From Emticicia sp. BO119 (GTDB lineage: Bacteria; Bacteroidota; Bacteroidia; Cytophagales; Spirosomataceae): a DNA stretch of 64,000 nucleotides. Below are positions 8,844 through 18,194 of this stretch, piece after piece. Made by a program: the position numbers and the translations under genes. Position 1 is the stretch's first letter. Each line of letters starts with the position of its first letter. Location of the stretch: the NCBI RefSeq assembly GCF_013912375.1, contig NZ_JACETV010000002.1:310001-374000 (forward strand). The letters are read 5' to 3'. A model generated the notes under the pieces. That model was not told where the DNA came from, did no database searches, and saw nothing but the letters and a program-made list of their open reading frames with translations.

Positions 8844-9155
8844 ATGAGAAGAGATGTTTTTCAGGCTATAGCCGACCCTACCAGAAGAAATATTATTGGC
8901 TTAATAGCCAATCAGTCTATGAACCTGAATGCTGTTGCCGAACAATTTGACATAAGTCGCCCGGCAATATCAAAGCATATCAAGATTTTAACCGAGTGTG
9001 GCCTGATTGTTATCAGACAAGAAGGGAGAGAGCGATATTGTGAGGCAAAACTGGATAAACTGAATGAGGTATCGGCGTGGGCAGACCAGTATCGTAAATT
9101 CTGGACAAGTAAATTAGATGCTTTAGATAATTTTTTAAAAAATCAGCATAGTTAA
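8844..9155 (+). CDS. ArsR family winged-helix transcriptional regulator
   Basis: 103 residues from the ATG at 8844; an in-frame TTG at 8832 is less likely. The fold is a standard ArsR/SmtB winged helix: FQAIADPTRRNIIGLIA (first helices), LNAVAEQFDISRPAISKHIK (recognition helix) and IVIRQEGRERYCEA (wing). There are no metal-binding cysteines, so this belongs to the non-metal group that pairs with SRPBCC proteins. It sits 23 bp upstream of an SRPBCC gene and carries two matching dyads in front. It probably represses its own two-gene operon; the ligand is unknown. Confidence 0.9.
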   Translation: MRRDVFQAIADPTRRNIIGLIANQSMNLNAVAEQFDISRPAISKHIKILTECGLIVIRQEGRERYCEAKLDKLNEVSAWADQYRKFWTSKLDALDNFLKNQHS

Positions 9156-9178
9156 ATTCACAAAACCAGTACAAAACA

Positions 9179-9607
9179 ATGAACAATCAAGCTATTAAAA
9201 TCGAAAGAGTGTTTGATGCTCCTGTACAGAAAGTCTGGACAGCCCTCACCGAAAACGCACAACTGAAACAATGGTATTTTAATTTTGAAGAGTTTAAACC
9301 TGAAGTAGGCTTTGAATTTAAGTTCTACGGCGGCCCGGATGACGGGAAACAATATTTGCACATCTGTAAAATAACAGAAGTAATTGAAGAAAGAAAACTG
9401 GTTTATAGCTGGCGATACGATGGCTATCAGGGTGATTCACTGGTAAGCTTCGAGCTTTTCCCCGAAGGAGATAAAACAAAACTGGTATTGACACACGAAG
9501 GACTTGAAAACTTTGACCCAGCAAACCAGGATTTCGCAAGAAGCAACTTTGTTGAAGGCTGGACTTATATTGTAAATACCGGATTGAAAGAGTATCTTGA
9601 AAAGTAA
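9179..9607 (+). CDS. SRPBCC (AHSA1-type) domain protein
   Basis: 142 residues forming a single START-like/AHSA1 fold: IKIERVFDAPVQKVWTALTE at the N-terminus, then LKQWYFNFEEF, FYGGPDDGKQYLHIC and a closing long helix (SNFVEGWTYIVNTGLKEYLE). These proteins have a hydrophobic ligand cavity, but the ligand is usually unknown. It is paired with the ArsR-type regulator directly upstream, a common arrangement, and followed by a strong terminator. Confidence 0.9.
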   Translation: MNNQAIKIERVFDAPVQKVWTALTENAQLKQWYFNFEEFKPEVGFEFKFYGGPDDGKQYLHICKITEVIEERKLVYSWRYDGYQGDSLVSFELFPEGDKTKLVLTHEGLENFDPANQDFARSNFVEGWTYIVNTGLKEYLEK

Positions 9608-9619
9608 GTGGGTAGAGTC

Positions 9620-9650
9620 GCTATTCTCCGCAAAATATGCGGAGAATAGC
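9620..9650 (+). terminator. Terminator after the SRPBCC gene
   Basis: A perfect 12-bp stem (GCTATTCTCCGC with GCGGAGAATAGC) and 7-nt loop, followed by a T-rich tract (AGTTTTAATC), 12 bp beyond the stop codon at 9607. Confidence 0.8.
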
Positions 9651-9759
9651 AGTTTTAATCTCCGCGAAACAGGTTTGGAAATCCTTTCCTAATTAAAAAT
9701 GCTATCAATCAACCCAAAATCTTCCTACCTTTACCCCACAATTTCTGATAAATACCCGA

Positions 9760-10401
9760 ATGATACATATCTATTATTTTACATTTTCTCCTTTTTTAGA
9801 AAACACCTATGTGCTATGGGATGAAACCAAAGAAGCAGTAATTATAGACCCGGGTTGCCTGGCGCAATATGAAAAAGAAGAATTAGCTGATTTTATTGCT
9901 GATAACCAACTGACGGTTAAGCATCTGCTACAAACACATACCCACCTCGACCATGTTTTCGGTAGTGCTTATGTGAAACGTAAATTTGGAGTAAAAATGC
10001 TTATGCACAAAAAAGAATTGCCTGTGCTAAGCGATGTAGAAAGCCGTTGTAGAGTATGGGGCATACAAGGCTACGAGCCTGTAGAAGCTGATGGTTTTAT
10101 TGATGAAGGAGAGGTTATTAAATTCGGTAATTCTGCATTAGAAATTATTTTTGTACCCGGTCATGCACCCGGACATATAGCTTTTGTCAATCACGCACAG
10201 AAATTTATTATCGGTGGAGATGTACTTTTCAGAGGTAGCATTGGTCGCTATGATTTCCCACTTTGCAGCTATACCGACCTCATGAATAGTATTCAGACCA
10301 AATTCATGACTTTGAGCGACGATTACAAGGTCTATCCGGGGCATAACGAACCCACTACCATTGGGCTGGAACGCCGCACGAATCCGTATCTCAATCAATA
10401 A
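9760..10401 (+). CDS. MBL-fold metallo-hydrolase (glyoxalase II-like)
   Basis: 213 residues of the metallo-beta-lactamase fold. The zinc motif HxHxDH is H60-T-H62-L-D64-H65 (TH THLDHVFG), with further ligands in FVPGHAPGHIAF and the C-terminal VYPGHNEPTTIG. The compact size and lack of the glyoxalase II C-terminal helical domain fit the small hydroxyacylglutathione-hydrolase-like subgroup (GloB2/YcbL), whose substrates vary. The stop lies 1 bp from the convergent DUF1801 gene. A candidate -7-like box (TACCTTTA at 9726) lies upstream. Confidence 0.88.
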   Translation: MIHIYYFTFSPFLENTYVLWDETKEAVIIDPGCLAQYEKEELADFIADNQLTVKHLLQTHTHLDHVFGSAYVKRKFGVKMLMHKKELPVLSDVESRCRVWGIQGYEPVEADGFIDEGEVIKFGNSALEIIFVPGHAPGHIAFVNHAQKFIIGGDVLFRGSIGRYDFPLCSYTDLMNSIQTKFMTLSDDYKVYPGHNEPTTIGLERRTNPYLNQ

Positions 10402-10402
10402 G

Positions 10403-10795
10403 TTAAGCTTCAGCTTTTTTCTTTGCCGATTTAGATTTGGCTTTTTTGAGATTTTCTTCTGCTCGGAACAACGTAATCTTTTTTATGAGGTCGTAAGGAA
10501 TAGGTTCGTCCAGTTGAAACTGAATAGAGCCCTTGCCTGTTTTATATGGAGCCAGGTCTTCTTTAAATGCCTCAGTTCCGGTTGGGGCAGGATAGAAGCC
10601 GATATGGTTTTTAAAAGCCGCAAAGTGCACCAGATTACCATTCAAAACAAAGGTTGGCATCGCATATTTAATATCTTCTTTGGCCTCGGGTGCACAAGTT
10701 TGAATAAGTGCTCTGACTTTCTCTAAAATTTGCTGAATATCTTCCGGGAAGCTACCGATATATTCGTCAATGTTTTTTGCTGCATTATTTACCAT
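10403..10795 (-). CDS. DUF1801 (YdhG-like) domain protein
   Basis: 130 residues of the DUF1801/YdhG family: IDEYIGSFPEDIQQILEKVR, then EAKEDIKYAMPTFVLNGNLVHFAAFKNHIGFYP and GKGSIQFQLDEPIPYDLIKKI. The C-terminus is very lysine-rich (KKAKSKSAKKKAEA). The family shares a fold with frataxin-like proteins; a role as an iron chaperone was proposed for a Bacillus relative, but function is uncertain here. Single gene, convergent with the metallo-hydrolase. Confidence 0.85.
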   Translation of the reverse strand: MVNNAAKNIDEYIGSFPEDIQQILEKVRALIQTCAPEAKEDIKYAMPTFVLNGNLVHFAAFKNHIGFYPAPTGTEAFKEDLAPYKTGKGSIQFQLDEPIPYDLIKKITLFRAEENLKKAKSKSAKKKAEA

Positions 10796-10906
10796 AAAAG
10801 TGGGTGTTGAGATTGTATTGTATTCAAAAATATAAAATTATTTGATTTGGCGTAACCAAAATAACACATTTTTAAATGAAAGAAATAATCCTAAACAACT
10901 TCCTTA

Positions 10907-13336
10907 TTAAATCCTTCCACTCTCCTGCTCAGCACCGGTTTCATTATTCTTCCTTTTTCTTAAAAACTTCTCATTACCAAAATTATAATTGAAAGACAAA
11001 CCTATTCTGCGACTATCAAATTCGCTGGTACGATAAATCTGGAATTGATATACATTCACAGTATTGCCTTTCCGTTTCCATGTATAAAAAATATCTTCAA
11101 ATGATAGCTTGATACTGCCTTTGTTATGCAGGATTTTCTTCTGAATACCACCAAAAGCCATAAAGCGTGGTTGTACAAACATCTGTTCGCTAAACTCTCT
11201 GCTGTAATAAAGAAAAGTAAAATCAGCACTCCAGTTTTTACTTAAGGTAAACTGATTGACCAGATTAAATCTGAATTTCGGATTACGGATAGCCAGTATT
11301 TCATTATTGATAATACCATCATATACATGATACATATATTGGAAATTATAATTGGTTCTCCACCATTTGCTAATATTAAACGTGAGGTTGACACTTGCTG
11401 AAAATGCCTTTTCGCTGGAAATATTGGTGGGGCGCGAAACAATGATATTATCAATGGCCTCGGTAACAGTCATAATAATTCCATTTGATTGCCCATAGCC
11501 GACGCGTAGATTCAGCAATTGTTTGTACTGTAAAAAGGTTTCTACTCTATCCTGATAATAGGGACGTAGTGCCGGATTCCCTGTAGAAAAAGAGTAATTA
11601 TCAAGGAACGTACGGAAGGGGTTAAATTGATTATAATTAGGTCGGCTGATTCTTCTGGAATAACTGATGCCAATAGTATTATTTCCCAAACTATCCAGTT
11701 TGTAATTCATAAAAGCTGTTGGGAAGATATCTGTAAAATTCTGAGTAAATCTAAACCCTGTAAAGACTTCATTACTTACTAAATTCCCCTTCAATTGTGT
11801 ATTTTCAAGTCTTAACCCTAATTGTGCTCCTAACCTTTTCCAGTTTTTTCTGGTATTTACATAAGCCGCATTGATGTTTTCTTTATAAATAAAATGATTG
11901 GATTTTCCATAATCAGGCACACCCATATCATTCCAATCATTAAAATAGCGGGAATCATTGTCGTTATTGACGAAACTCGTTTTTATGCCTGCCTCAAACA
12001 AGGCTTTGTTTTTAAGAGGATGGCTATAATCAGCTTTGAAAGTATAAATACTTACGGCTGAGAGAAATCGATACATAAACTGGTGGGTTGGCGTTGGGGC
12101 TTCCCGAGATATTGCCATAAAATTGCTAAAATGCTGGCTACCAACTCCCTTATAATTGACATAATTTGCATCAGCCGAGAGTTCTGATTTTTTGAATTTA
12201 TGCAGAAAATTGAGGTTAATGTTTCTGTTCTTCCAATCATAGGCAATATCAGAATACCCACTACTGATAGAATCCAGAACAGCTATCTGACTGAAGGTCT
12301 GGCTTTCAAAAGTATTATGCTCTGTGCGGGGGATACGCATGAAATTAAACAACATACCTATGGTCGTATTTTTACCGATAGTATAATCAAAACCAAATCT
12401 TATATAGCGGGCATTATTGGCAAATTTGTTTCTATTGGTAAGTAATACATTTGAAATCAACCCACCACCCTCATTAAAATACCGACGGTCATTGTATTGA
12501 TTATAATAATTTGCTCCCCTGCCATATCCACCATTGGCAAACCAATTAACTTTACCCCGGTTATAATTAAGACTTAAAAACTCATTGGTTCTGAATGTAA
12601 CCCCCTTGCTCACACCCAATACGGTTGTTCCGGTTAATCCAAGCGTTTTGTTTTTCTTCAATTTGATATTAATTACCGCTCCTCCGGCTGCATCAAATCT
12701 GGCAGGGGGGGTATCCATCAATTCCAATTTATCCAACATAGCCCCGGGCAAAGATTTCAGATAATTTATTAAATCCTGAGCCGACATATAGGTAGATCTG
12801 CCATCAATCAGTACTAATACATTGCTTTTGCCATTCAGGTTAATATCTCCGTTTTCATTAATGCTTATTCCTGGTGTTTTTTCAAGCACCTCAACGGTAT
12901 TACTATTGGCACTCCCCACCATCGACTCCACATTCACAATCGTTTTATCAATATCCTGCTCTATTAATGGTTTTTTGGCTCTTATTATTACCTCCTTCAA
13001 TTCAGTATTTTTAGCTGGTAATAAAATAATAACAGGCAGAACCAGTTGGCTATGCGCCTCATCAAGGGTCAGGTTTGTACTCTTGTAGTTTTTGTAAGAA
13101 ATACCTGTAATCAATAAGGTATAAGTGCCGTTGGTCAGATTATTAAACTGAAATTTACCAGTGCCGTCACTTATCTCTCCTCGTACCAAGATAGAATCCT
13201 GCATCAGTTTTACAGTTGCCCCTATTACCCATTCGTTTTGGGTATCTTTAATAGTACCGCTAATGCTCTTGGTTTGGGCATTTGTCAATGCAGAAAGGAA
13301 GAAGGTGGAAAGGAGAAAGAGAAATAGCTTTTTCAT
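10907..13336 (-). CDS. TonB-dependent receptor-like outer-membrane beta-barrel protein
   Basis: 809 residues: signal peptide (LFLFLLSTFFLSALTNA), a carboxypeptidase-regulatory-like beta domain (SISGTIKDTQNEWVIGATVK, about 24-110), a plug domain with EVLEKTPGISINENGDINLNG, and a C-terminal outer-membrane beta-barrel (OMP_b-brl_3 type), rich in aromatic residues. Unlike SusC proteins it is shorter and lacks a SusD neighbour. It likely transports or senses a small ligand such as a siderophore or peptide. It is divergent from the LytS/LytTR two-component genes, which are plausible regulators. Confidence 0.88.
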   Translation of the reverse strand: MKKLFLFLLSTFFLSALTNAQTKSISGTIKDTQNEWVIGATVKLMQDSILVRGEISDGTGKFQFNNLTNGTYTLLITGISYKNYKSTNLTLDEAHSQLVLPVIILLPAKNTELKEVIIRAKKPLIEQDIDKTIVNVESMVGSANSNTVEVLEKTPGISINENGDINLNGKSNVLVLIDGRSTYMSAQDLINYLKSLPGAMLDKLELMDTPPARFDAAGGAVINIKLKKNKTLGLTGTTVLGVSKGVTFRTNEFLSLNYNRGKVNWFANGGYGRGANYYNQYNDRRYFNEGGGLISNVLLTNRNKFANNARYIRFGFDYTIGKNTTIGMLFNFMRIPRTEHNTFESQTFSQIAVLDSISSGYSDIAYDWKNRNINLNFLHKFKKSELSADANYVNYKGVGSQHFSNFMAISREAPTPTHQFMYRFLSAVSIYTFKADYSHPLKNKALFEAGIKTSFVNNDNDSRYFNDWNDMGVPDYGKSNHFIYKENINAAYVNTRKNWKRLGAQLGLRLENTQLKGNLVSNEVFTGFRFTQNFTDIFPTAFMNYKLDSLGNNTIGISYSRRISRPNYNQFNPFRTFLDNYSFSTGNPALRPYYQDRVETFLQYKQLLNLRVGYGQSNGIIMTVTEAIDNIIVSRPTNISSEKAFSASVNLTFNISKWWRTNYNFQYMYHVYDGIINNEILAIRNPKFRFNLVNQFTLSKNWSADFTFLYYSREFSEQMFVQPRFMAFGGIQKKILHNKGSIKLSFEDIFYTWKRKGNTVNVYQFQIYRTSEFDSRRIGLSFNYNFGNEKFLRKRKNNETGAEQESGRI

Positions 13337-13538
13337 AGTTAACGGGGTTGTTTTACTAAAGATTCTTCTATATCTTTTCCTTCAAAAACTTATTTGATAC
13401 CCCCCAGCCAAAGTTATGTAAACGCCCTTTATAGCGTTACAAACCCATTTACCCATCTTCAAAGACTGATTATCCTTTCCTGATGGTCATTGATATAAAA
13501 AATATGATTAGCTTGCCTTTACTTCGTTAATTTGTTAC

Positions 13539-14528
13539 ATGGCATATAGTACTAAAAATATCCTATATCATATTATTGGCTGGATAATCTATATTCTGGT
13601 GATTGGACTGGGTGCCGATGAAATTGATGAAGATTTTGTCTATAAGAATATAGCGACTATTATTCCGCTAATCATCGTATTTTATGCCAATACTGAGTTT
13701 ATTTTTCCACGCTATTTAGCCAGAGCAAAATACCTGCCGATGGTTTTATGGATATTGATAGTTTGTACACTGACAGTATTAATCAGGGAAGAGATTAGTT
13801 CGTGGTTGGGTCTGAAGACGTATTATGATTCTATCACATTCTGGAATCAGTTCCGGTATAATATTCTATTTGTGGGCATTGCTTTTGGATACTGGTTCGC
13901 GGTGAAAAACTATCAGCAGGAGAAGTATTCGCAGCAATTAGAGAAAGATGTATCTGAGGCACGGCTCACTATCCTGAAAAATCAGATTAATCCACACTTC
14001 CTGTATAATACCCTGAGCCTGCTATATGCTAAAACCTTGCCTTTGTCGGCAGAGGTGGCAGCATTGGTGGGGAAGTTATCAGACATGATGCGTTATTCGT
14101 TGGAAGAGGCCGAGGAGAATGGGGTAGTGCCCCTTGAAAAAGAGGTAGCCCACCTGAGAAACTTTGTTGACATTAACCAATTACGTTTCGACAATAAACT
14201 AAACATACTGTTTGAGGTAGTGGGCAATATCGAAAACCATCGGATTGCCCCACTATTATTAATTACGTTTGTAGAGAATGCCTTTAAGCACGGTAAAATG
14301 AATGACCCTGCGCATCCACTTAAAATTCAGTTGAAAGTGAGAGAAATCGAAATTGATTTCATGGTAGAAAACCTGAAAGCTACGGGTTTGAAAGACCCTT
14401 CGAGTGGAATCGGGTTGGCAAATGTGCAGAGCCGATTACAATTATTGTATCCCAACAACCATTCCTTATTCATAGCCGATGGTGAATATACTTATACAAT
14501 CCATTTAAAAATCTGGAAAGTTGCATGA
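13539..14528 (+). CDS. LytS-type sensor histidine kinase (His_kinase domain)
   Basis: 329 residues. Four hydrophobic segments fill the first 120 residues (IIGWIIYILVIGL, IIPLIIVFYA, MVLWILIVCTLTVLI and ILFVGIAFGYWFAV), then a coiled linker, then the LytS-family phosphoacceptor motif NQINPHFLYNTLSLLYAK with H153, and an HATPase region with ITFVENAFKHGK and GIGLANVQSRL. The extracellular part is minimal, so the signal is probably sensed in the membrane. Its stop overlaps the start of the response regulator by 4 bp (ATGA), indicating translational coupling. Confidence 0.93.
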   Translation: MAYSTKNILYHIIGWIIYILVIGLGADEIDEDFVYKNIATIIPLIIVFYANTEFIFPRYLARAKYLPMVLWILIVCTLTVLIREEISSWLGLKTYYDSITFWNQFRYNILFVGIAFGYWFAVKNYQQEKYSQQLEKDVSEARLTILKNQINPHFLYNTLSLLYAKTLPLSAEVAALVGKLSDMMRYSLEEAEENGVVPLEKEVAHLRNFVDINQLRFDNKLNILFEVVGNIENHRIAPLLLITFVENAFKHGKMNDPAHPLKIQLKVREIEIDFMVENLKATGLKDPSSGIGLANVQSRLQLLYPNNHSLFIADGEYTYTIHLKIWKVA

Positions 14529-15259
14529 TACAATGTATGATAGTTGACGACGAGCGACACGCCATTGAGGTTTTGCAGATGCATATCTCGAAAGTACCGC
14601 TATTGGAGATACAAATGGCTACTACCGACCCCATTGAAGCATTTCAATACCTGCAACAGAATACGATAGACTTGATTTTTCTGGATATTCAGATGCCGGA
14701 ATTAAATGGGATGCAGTTTCTGAGACTATTGAACGGGCGTACAAAAGTGATTCTGACTACCGCTTATCGGGAACATGCCTTAGATGGCTATGAGTTTGAT
14801 GTGGTAGACTACCTGCTTAAACCCGTGTTATTCGACAGATTTCTGAAAGCTATACAGAAAGTGCTCAAAAATAAGACAGAGAATGAAGTCGTACCCGTAG
14901 AAGTCCCTCAAACACAACCGACAGAAAAAGAATCTTTGTTTGTGAAAACAGGTGTCAGGAACAAGGTGGTGAAGATAGTATTGAAGGAGATTGACTACAT
15001 TGAAAGCAAAGGCAATTATGTGATTTTTATGATGCCGACCGATAAGATAATGACCTTGCTAAGCCTGAAAGATTTAGGAAACGAATTGCCTGTCAACCGG
15101 TTTATGCGAGTGCATCACTCTTATATAGTCAATACCGATAAAATTGATGCCATTGAAGGGAATCAACTGAAAATCGGGAAATATACTTTACCGATTGGTG
15201 ACGCTTATAAACGGAGCATTACCACCTTAATTAATAATCAGGTACTCAATAAAAAATAA
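14525..15259 (+). CDS. LytTR family response regulator
   Basis: 244 residues: receiver domain 1-120 with acidic pocket (VDDE) and phospho-acceptor D54 in LIFLDIQMPELNG, conserved lysine in DYLLKPV, then a linker and a LytTR DNA-binding domain (about 138-240; DYIESKGNYVIFMM, RFMRVHHSYIVNTDKIDAIE). Partner of the kinase immediately upstream. Candidate targets are the divergent outer-membrane protein gene and the lipoprotein gene 4 bp downstream. Confidence 0.94.
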   Translation: MIQCMIVDDERHAIEVLQMHISKVPLLEIQMATTDPIEAFQYLQQNTIDLIFLDIQMPELNGMQFLRLLNGRTKVILTTAYREHALDGYEFDVVDYLLKPVLFDRFLKAIQKVLKNKTENEVVPVEVPQTQPTEKESLFVKTGVRNKVVKIVLKEIDYIESKGNYVIFMMPTDKIMTLLSLKDLGNELPVNRFMRVHHSYIVNTDKIDAIEGNQLKIGKYTLPIGDAYKRSITTLINNQVLNKK

Positions 15260-15263
15260 ATCT

Positions 15264-15788
15264 ATGAAAACGCTCTTATGCCTCTTATTGCTTCTATCGT
15301 GTCGTTTGAACACAGATATACTTTTAAATGAAATTGTTATTGGTGATAATTCTACCGATGCAAAGCCTTATGTACTGACCGCACAGGAAGCGCAACAGAT
15401 TCTGGGTGAACCCGGGCATATCATAGAAAATTCCGACTCATTGAAAACCGGGGTGCATGAATATAAAAGTACTTATCTGGCCAATGCTTTAGATGTGTCT
15501 ACCAATAAAACGGGCAATGTATATTATATCTATGAAGACTATAAAAGTGAAACCGCAGCTAAAAAGACCTATGAAGGTTTCTGGACATCCAACAAAAGGT
15601 CACAGGGTATTGAACCACTGACACAATTTGGCGACGAAGCTTTTTATCATTCTGATGGCCGGAACTTCTATTTAATCATAGCCCGCAAAGGCAATAAAAT
15701 GATCCGGTTAAAGGTGAATAAGGTCACTTCTAAAACCTCGGCGGAGGTATTGAAGAGGGTGGCGAAGGAGGTTTTGGGTAGGGTGTGA
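15264..15788 (+). CDS. Putative lipoprotein of unknown function
   Basis: 174 residues with a lipoprotein signal (MKTLLCLLLLLSC, lipobox LLSC). The mature part is mixed alpha/beta with YVLTAQEAQQILGEPGHIIE at the start and an ending rich in lysine and valine. Start is 4 bp after the response regulator stop, so it is probably the third gene of that operon. I do not recognise the family; the layout (AEAQ...ILG-P) resembles proteins with a cystatin- or PASTA-like small fold, but this is not established. Confidence 0.65.
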   Translation: MKTLLCLLLLLSCRLNTDILLNEIVIGDNSTDAKPYVLTAQEAQQILGEPGHIIENSDSLKTGVHEYKSTYLANALDVSTNKTGNVYYIYEDYKSETAAKKTYEGFWTSNKRSQGIEPLTQFGDEAFYHSDGRNFYLIIARKGNKMIRLKVNKVTSKTSAEVLKRVAKEVLGRV

Positions 15789-15807
15789 GCGGTACACTAA
15801 ATAAAAT

Positions 15808-16341
15808 TTACTGAAACTCCCAATACTTAGGCGGAACGATACCTTTTAAACGTAGATAAACCAGTATCTGTGCCCGATGATGCGTTACATGGTCTGACAT
15901 CAGCATCAGGAATTGCCTTCTGGTTCGCATCATGGTTCCATACTTGGCTGTTTCATCCAGACGGTTTGGGTTATAGCTTTTAAGCAGGGTATTGCTCCGT
16001 TCAAATTCACGCTTCAAAACATCAATAATCTGCTGTTTGCTTAGGCCATCTGCTTTGTAATCATCATAGCGGAGTTGAGTTTCCTGTCCGTCAACTTTGG
16101 CGAAAGCGTGCCAGTCAAGTACTGCGGCAATGTGCATTAGTTGCTGAGCAAAGCTCATCTCGTCGGGTGTGGGTTTGAAATTGTACTCACTTTCAGGCAT
16201 GGCTTCGGCTACTGTAATCATGTATTTGCCGGATTGTTCCCAACGTTCGTAGTAATCTTTCAGAAAACTGTCCTTTTGTGCAAAGAGTGGCGAATAAACA
16301 AGAGATACTCCAAGAAGTGAAAGAAGAATGATTTTTTTCAT
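15808..16341 (-). CDS. Secreted DinB-family protein
   Basis: 177 residues with a signal peptide (MKKIILLSLLGVSLVYSPLFA). The mature part is a DinB four-helix bundle: YYERWEQSGKYMITVAEAMP, MSFAQQLMHIAAVLDWHAF, then the metal-site region TRRQFLMLMSDHVTHHRAQILVYLRLKGIVPP. The three-histidine metal site is visible (HIA, SDHVTHH). DinB-like proteins include metal-dependent thiol-transferases, but the substrate here is unknown; export is typical of many Bacteroidota members. Convergent with the preceding lipoprotein gene (19 bp). Confidence 0.85.
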   Translation of the reverse strand: MKKIILLSLLGVSLVYSPLFAQKDSFLKDYYERWEQSGKYMITVAEAMPESEYNFKPTPDEMSFAQQLMHIAAVLDWHAFAKVDGQETQLRYDDYKADGLSKQQIIDVLKREFERSNTLLKSYNPNRLDETAKYGTMMRTRRQFLMLMSDHVTHHRAQILVYLRLKGIVPPKYWEFQ

Positions 16342-16546
16342 AAGTGTTTGTTAAGGTTTTAAGAGTTTAGATAAGAAATATATATTTTACAGATACTATT
16401 AAGCAAGCCTAATTTGATTAATGGAAGAATATAAGGATTAGCGTAAGACTTTGGCTGACTTAATATTATTACGGTAGTACCGAAGTTTATTCACTTTTTT
16501 TTATATTTGATTAATCAAGTGTATTCCTGACCTAAACCATCTACAA

Positions 16547-16927
16547 ATGAAAATCAACAATACTTTTTTACTGCGAGTCGCAGTAACTATTATTCTAATT
16601 ATGCATAGTATTCCGGGGATGTTTAATAATGGCGTAAATGATTTTGGGAAACATTATTTGAATGAAGTAGGCTTTGCTCCTTATGGCGTACCATTAGCAT
16701 GGGCTATTAAACTTTCTCATGTGGCTGCGGCGTTCTGTCTGATATTTGAGAAATACGTTAAATGGGCCTGCATAGTTACCATCATCATACTAATCGCAGG
16801 CATCATTATGATACACATGAAAGAAGGCTGGTTTGTAGTAGGAGGGGGCAGAAATGGAGTGGAATTTAACTTTTTATTGATTGTGGTATTGCTGACGATA
16901 ATGTATCCAAAGGGGATGAAGAAATGA
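16547..16927 (+). CDS. DoxX-like membrane protein
   Basis: 126 residues with four hydrophobic segments (FLLRVAVTIILIMHSIPGMF, VPLAWAIKLSHVAAAFCLIF, WACIVTIIILIAGIIMIH and FNLLFIVVLLTIMYP-like end). The arrangement, with GKHYLNEVGFAPYGVPLAW after helix 1, fits the DoxX/DUF417-type family; function unknown in bacteria. Single gene, followed by the palindromic element at 16932. Confidence 0.8.
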   Translation: MKINNTFLLRVAVTIILIMHSIPGMFNNGVNDFGKHYLNEVGFAPYGVPLAWAIKLSHVAAAFCLIFEKYVKWACIVTIIILIAGIIMIHMKEGWFVVGGGRNGVEFNFLLIVVLLTIMYPKGMKK

Positions 16928-16931
16928 ATCT

Positions 16932-16996
16932 GAACTATGATTTAGCTGATTAAAGGATTGCATTGATACATCTATCAATCAGCTAAATCATAGTTC
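16932..16996. repeat. Long palindromic element (20-bp perfect inverted repeat)
   Basis: GAACTATGATTTAGCTGATT at 16932-16951 is repeated exactly, inverted, at 16977-16996, with a 25-nt loop that itself contains a smaller dyad (TTGATA/TATCAA). It lies between two convergent genes. It could act as a bidirectional terminator, but it is longer than usual and looks like a REP-type dispersed element. Only one copy is present in this window. Confidence 0.75.
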
Positions 16997-17007
16997 AAGA
17001 CAAAATT

Positions 17008-18090
17008 TTACTCCAATTTCTTCAACTCCTTTAACAAATTATCTACTTGCTCCGGTGTATTTGATGGGAAGTTTGAGATACGGATCTGGGAATCTTTGTT
17101 TGGGCCATATCCGCTGCCCAGAATCATATTTTTTTCTTTTAGCGCATCAATAATCACTTTTGATGGTTTAGTAGTATTCGCCACAATCACCGTTCTTGAA
17201 CGGTGCTCCGGATTTGCCACGGCAATACTGCAAAGACTGCTGGTCTCTAAGTATTTGTAGATTTTCTTCGCCTTCTCGTCAGTTTCTTTTCTGATGGTAT
17301 CAATCCCTGTCTTATTCATATCTTCAGCTACTTTGCCTAATAGATAAATGCCTAAAACATTGGGTGTAGCAGGGGTTTCAAAGGTTTCGAAGTTTTTCCA
17401 GAGTGTTGGCAAAGTATGATGAGCTCCTATATGCATACCTTCTTGCTTAGCTAATTTTTTAGCTTTATCTAAACACTTCTCATTGGCGATCCATACCCCT
17501 AAGCCTGCCGGTAAACCAAAGGCTTTTTGAACTGAAAAGAAGGCTGTATCTATCAGATCTAAATCCAATTCCGGGATTGGGGCAGATGATACCATATCTA
17601 CCGCTACAAATCTTTTCTGGTTGCTGCGTTTCAGTTTATGAATATCAGCCTCACGCATTTGTACGCCTGTACTGGTTTCGTTCTGGGTGGTACAAATCAA
17701 CTCGGCGTATTCGGGTACTTCTATTTCTGCATAGCTAAAACCCTCGCCGATAGGTTTCTCCTGTTTATGGGCAAATTTGTTGAGGCTTCCGGCATATTTG
17801 TAGAATTTTTCAGAGAACGAGCCATTCACCAAATGGAAACTCTCGTGCTCTACCATATTTAGCAGAATACGTTCCCATACCTCCGAGGCTGAACCTGTGA
17901 AGAAAATACCTGATGTTTCAGGAATACGCATCAAAATGCGAAGATTCTCGACACAATGCTGATAGATTTTTCTGAATTGGCCGCTTCTGTGCGAGATGGA
18001 GCCTATTTGCTCATCAACAGCTTGTTTAAGAAATTCCTCAAATTTGGGATATAATTCGGCTGGACCGGCAGTAAAATAGATATTCTTCAT
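17008..18090 (-). CDS. Class V aminotransferase (phosphoserine aminotransferase-like)
   Basis: 360 residues of the PLP aspartate-aminotransferase fold, class V. N-terminus IYFTAGPAELYPKFEEFLK matches the start of SerC-like enzymes; GIFFTGSASEVWERIL is the PLP phosphate loop; VDMVSSAPIPELDLDLIDTAFFSVQKAFGLPAGLGVWI carries the Asp and the Schiff-base lysine (SVQKAFG). It resembles SerC-related proteins that lack clear biochemical assignment, so phosphoserine transaminase activity is likely but not certain. Single gene, convergent with doxX across the palindrome, divergent neighbours none. Confidence 0.82.
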   Translation of the reverse strand: MKNIYFTAGPAELYPKFEEFLKQAVDEQIGSISHRSGQFRKIYQHCVENLRILMRIPETSGIFFTGSASEVWERILLNMVEHESFHLVNGSFSEKFYKYAGSLNKFAHKQEKPIGEGFSYAEIEVPEYAELICTTQNETSTGVQMREADIHKLKRSNQKRFVAVDMVSSAPIPELDLDLIDTAFFSVQKAFGLPAGLGVWIANEKCLDKAKKLAKQEGMHIGAHHTLPTLWKNFETFETPATPNVLGIYLLGKVAEDMNKTGIDTIRKETDEKAKKIYKYLETSSLCSIAVANPEHRSRTVIVANTTKPSKVIIDALKEKNMILGSGYGPNKDSQIRISNFPSNTPEQVDNLLKELKKLE

Positions 18091-18194
18091 TGCGCCAAGA
18101 GTTTCAAGAAAATCAAATGTAAAAAAAGTCAGTGAAAGGCTGATTCAGCCTGCCGTAAATGCTTTAAAAAGTATAATTCTTTCTTGATTTGTTT

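Noticed and set aside
13337-13538. Promoter boxes between the outer-membrane protein and the LytS gene
   Set aside because: TAnnTTTG-like sequences are present but none has a convincing -33 partner, so none is annotated.
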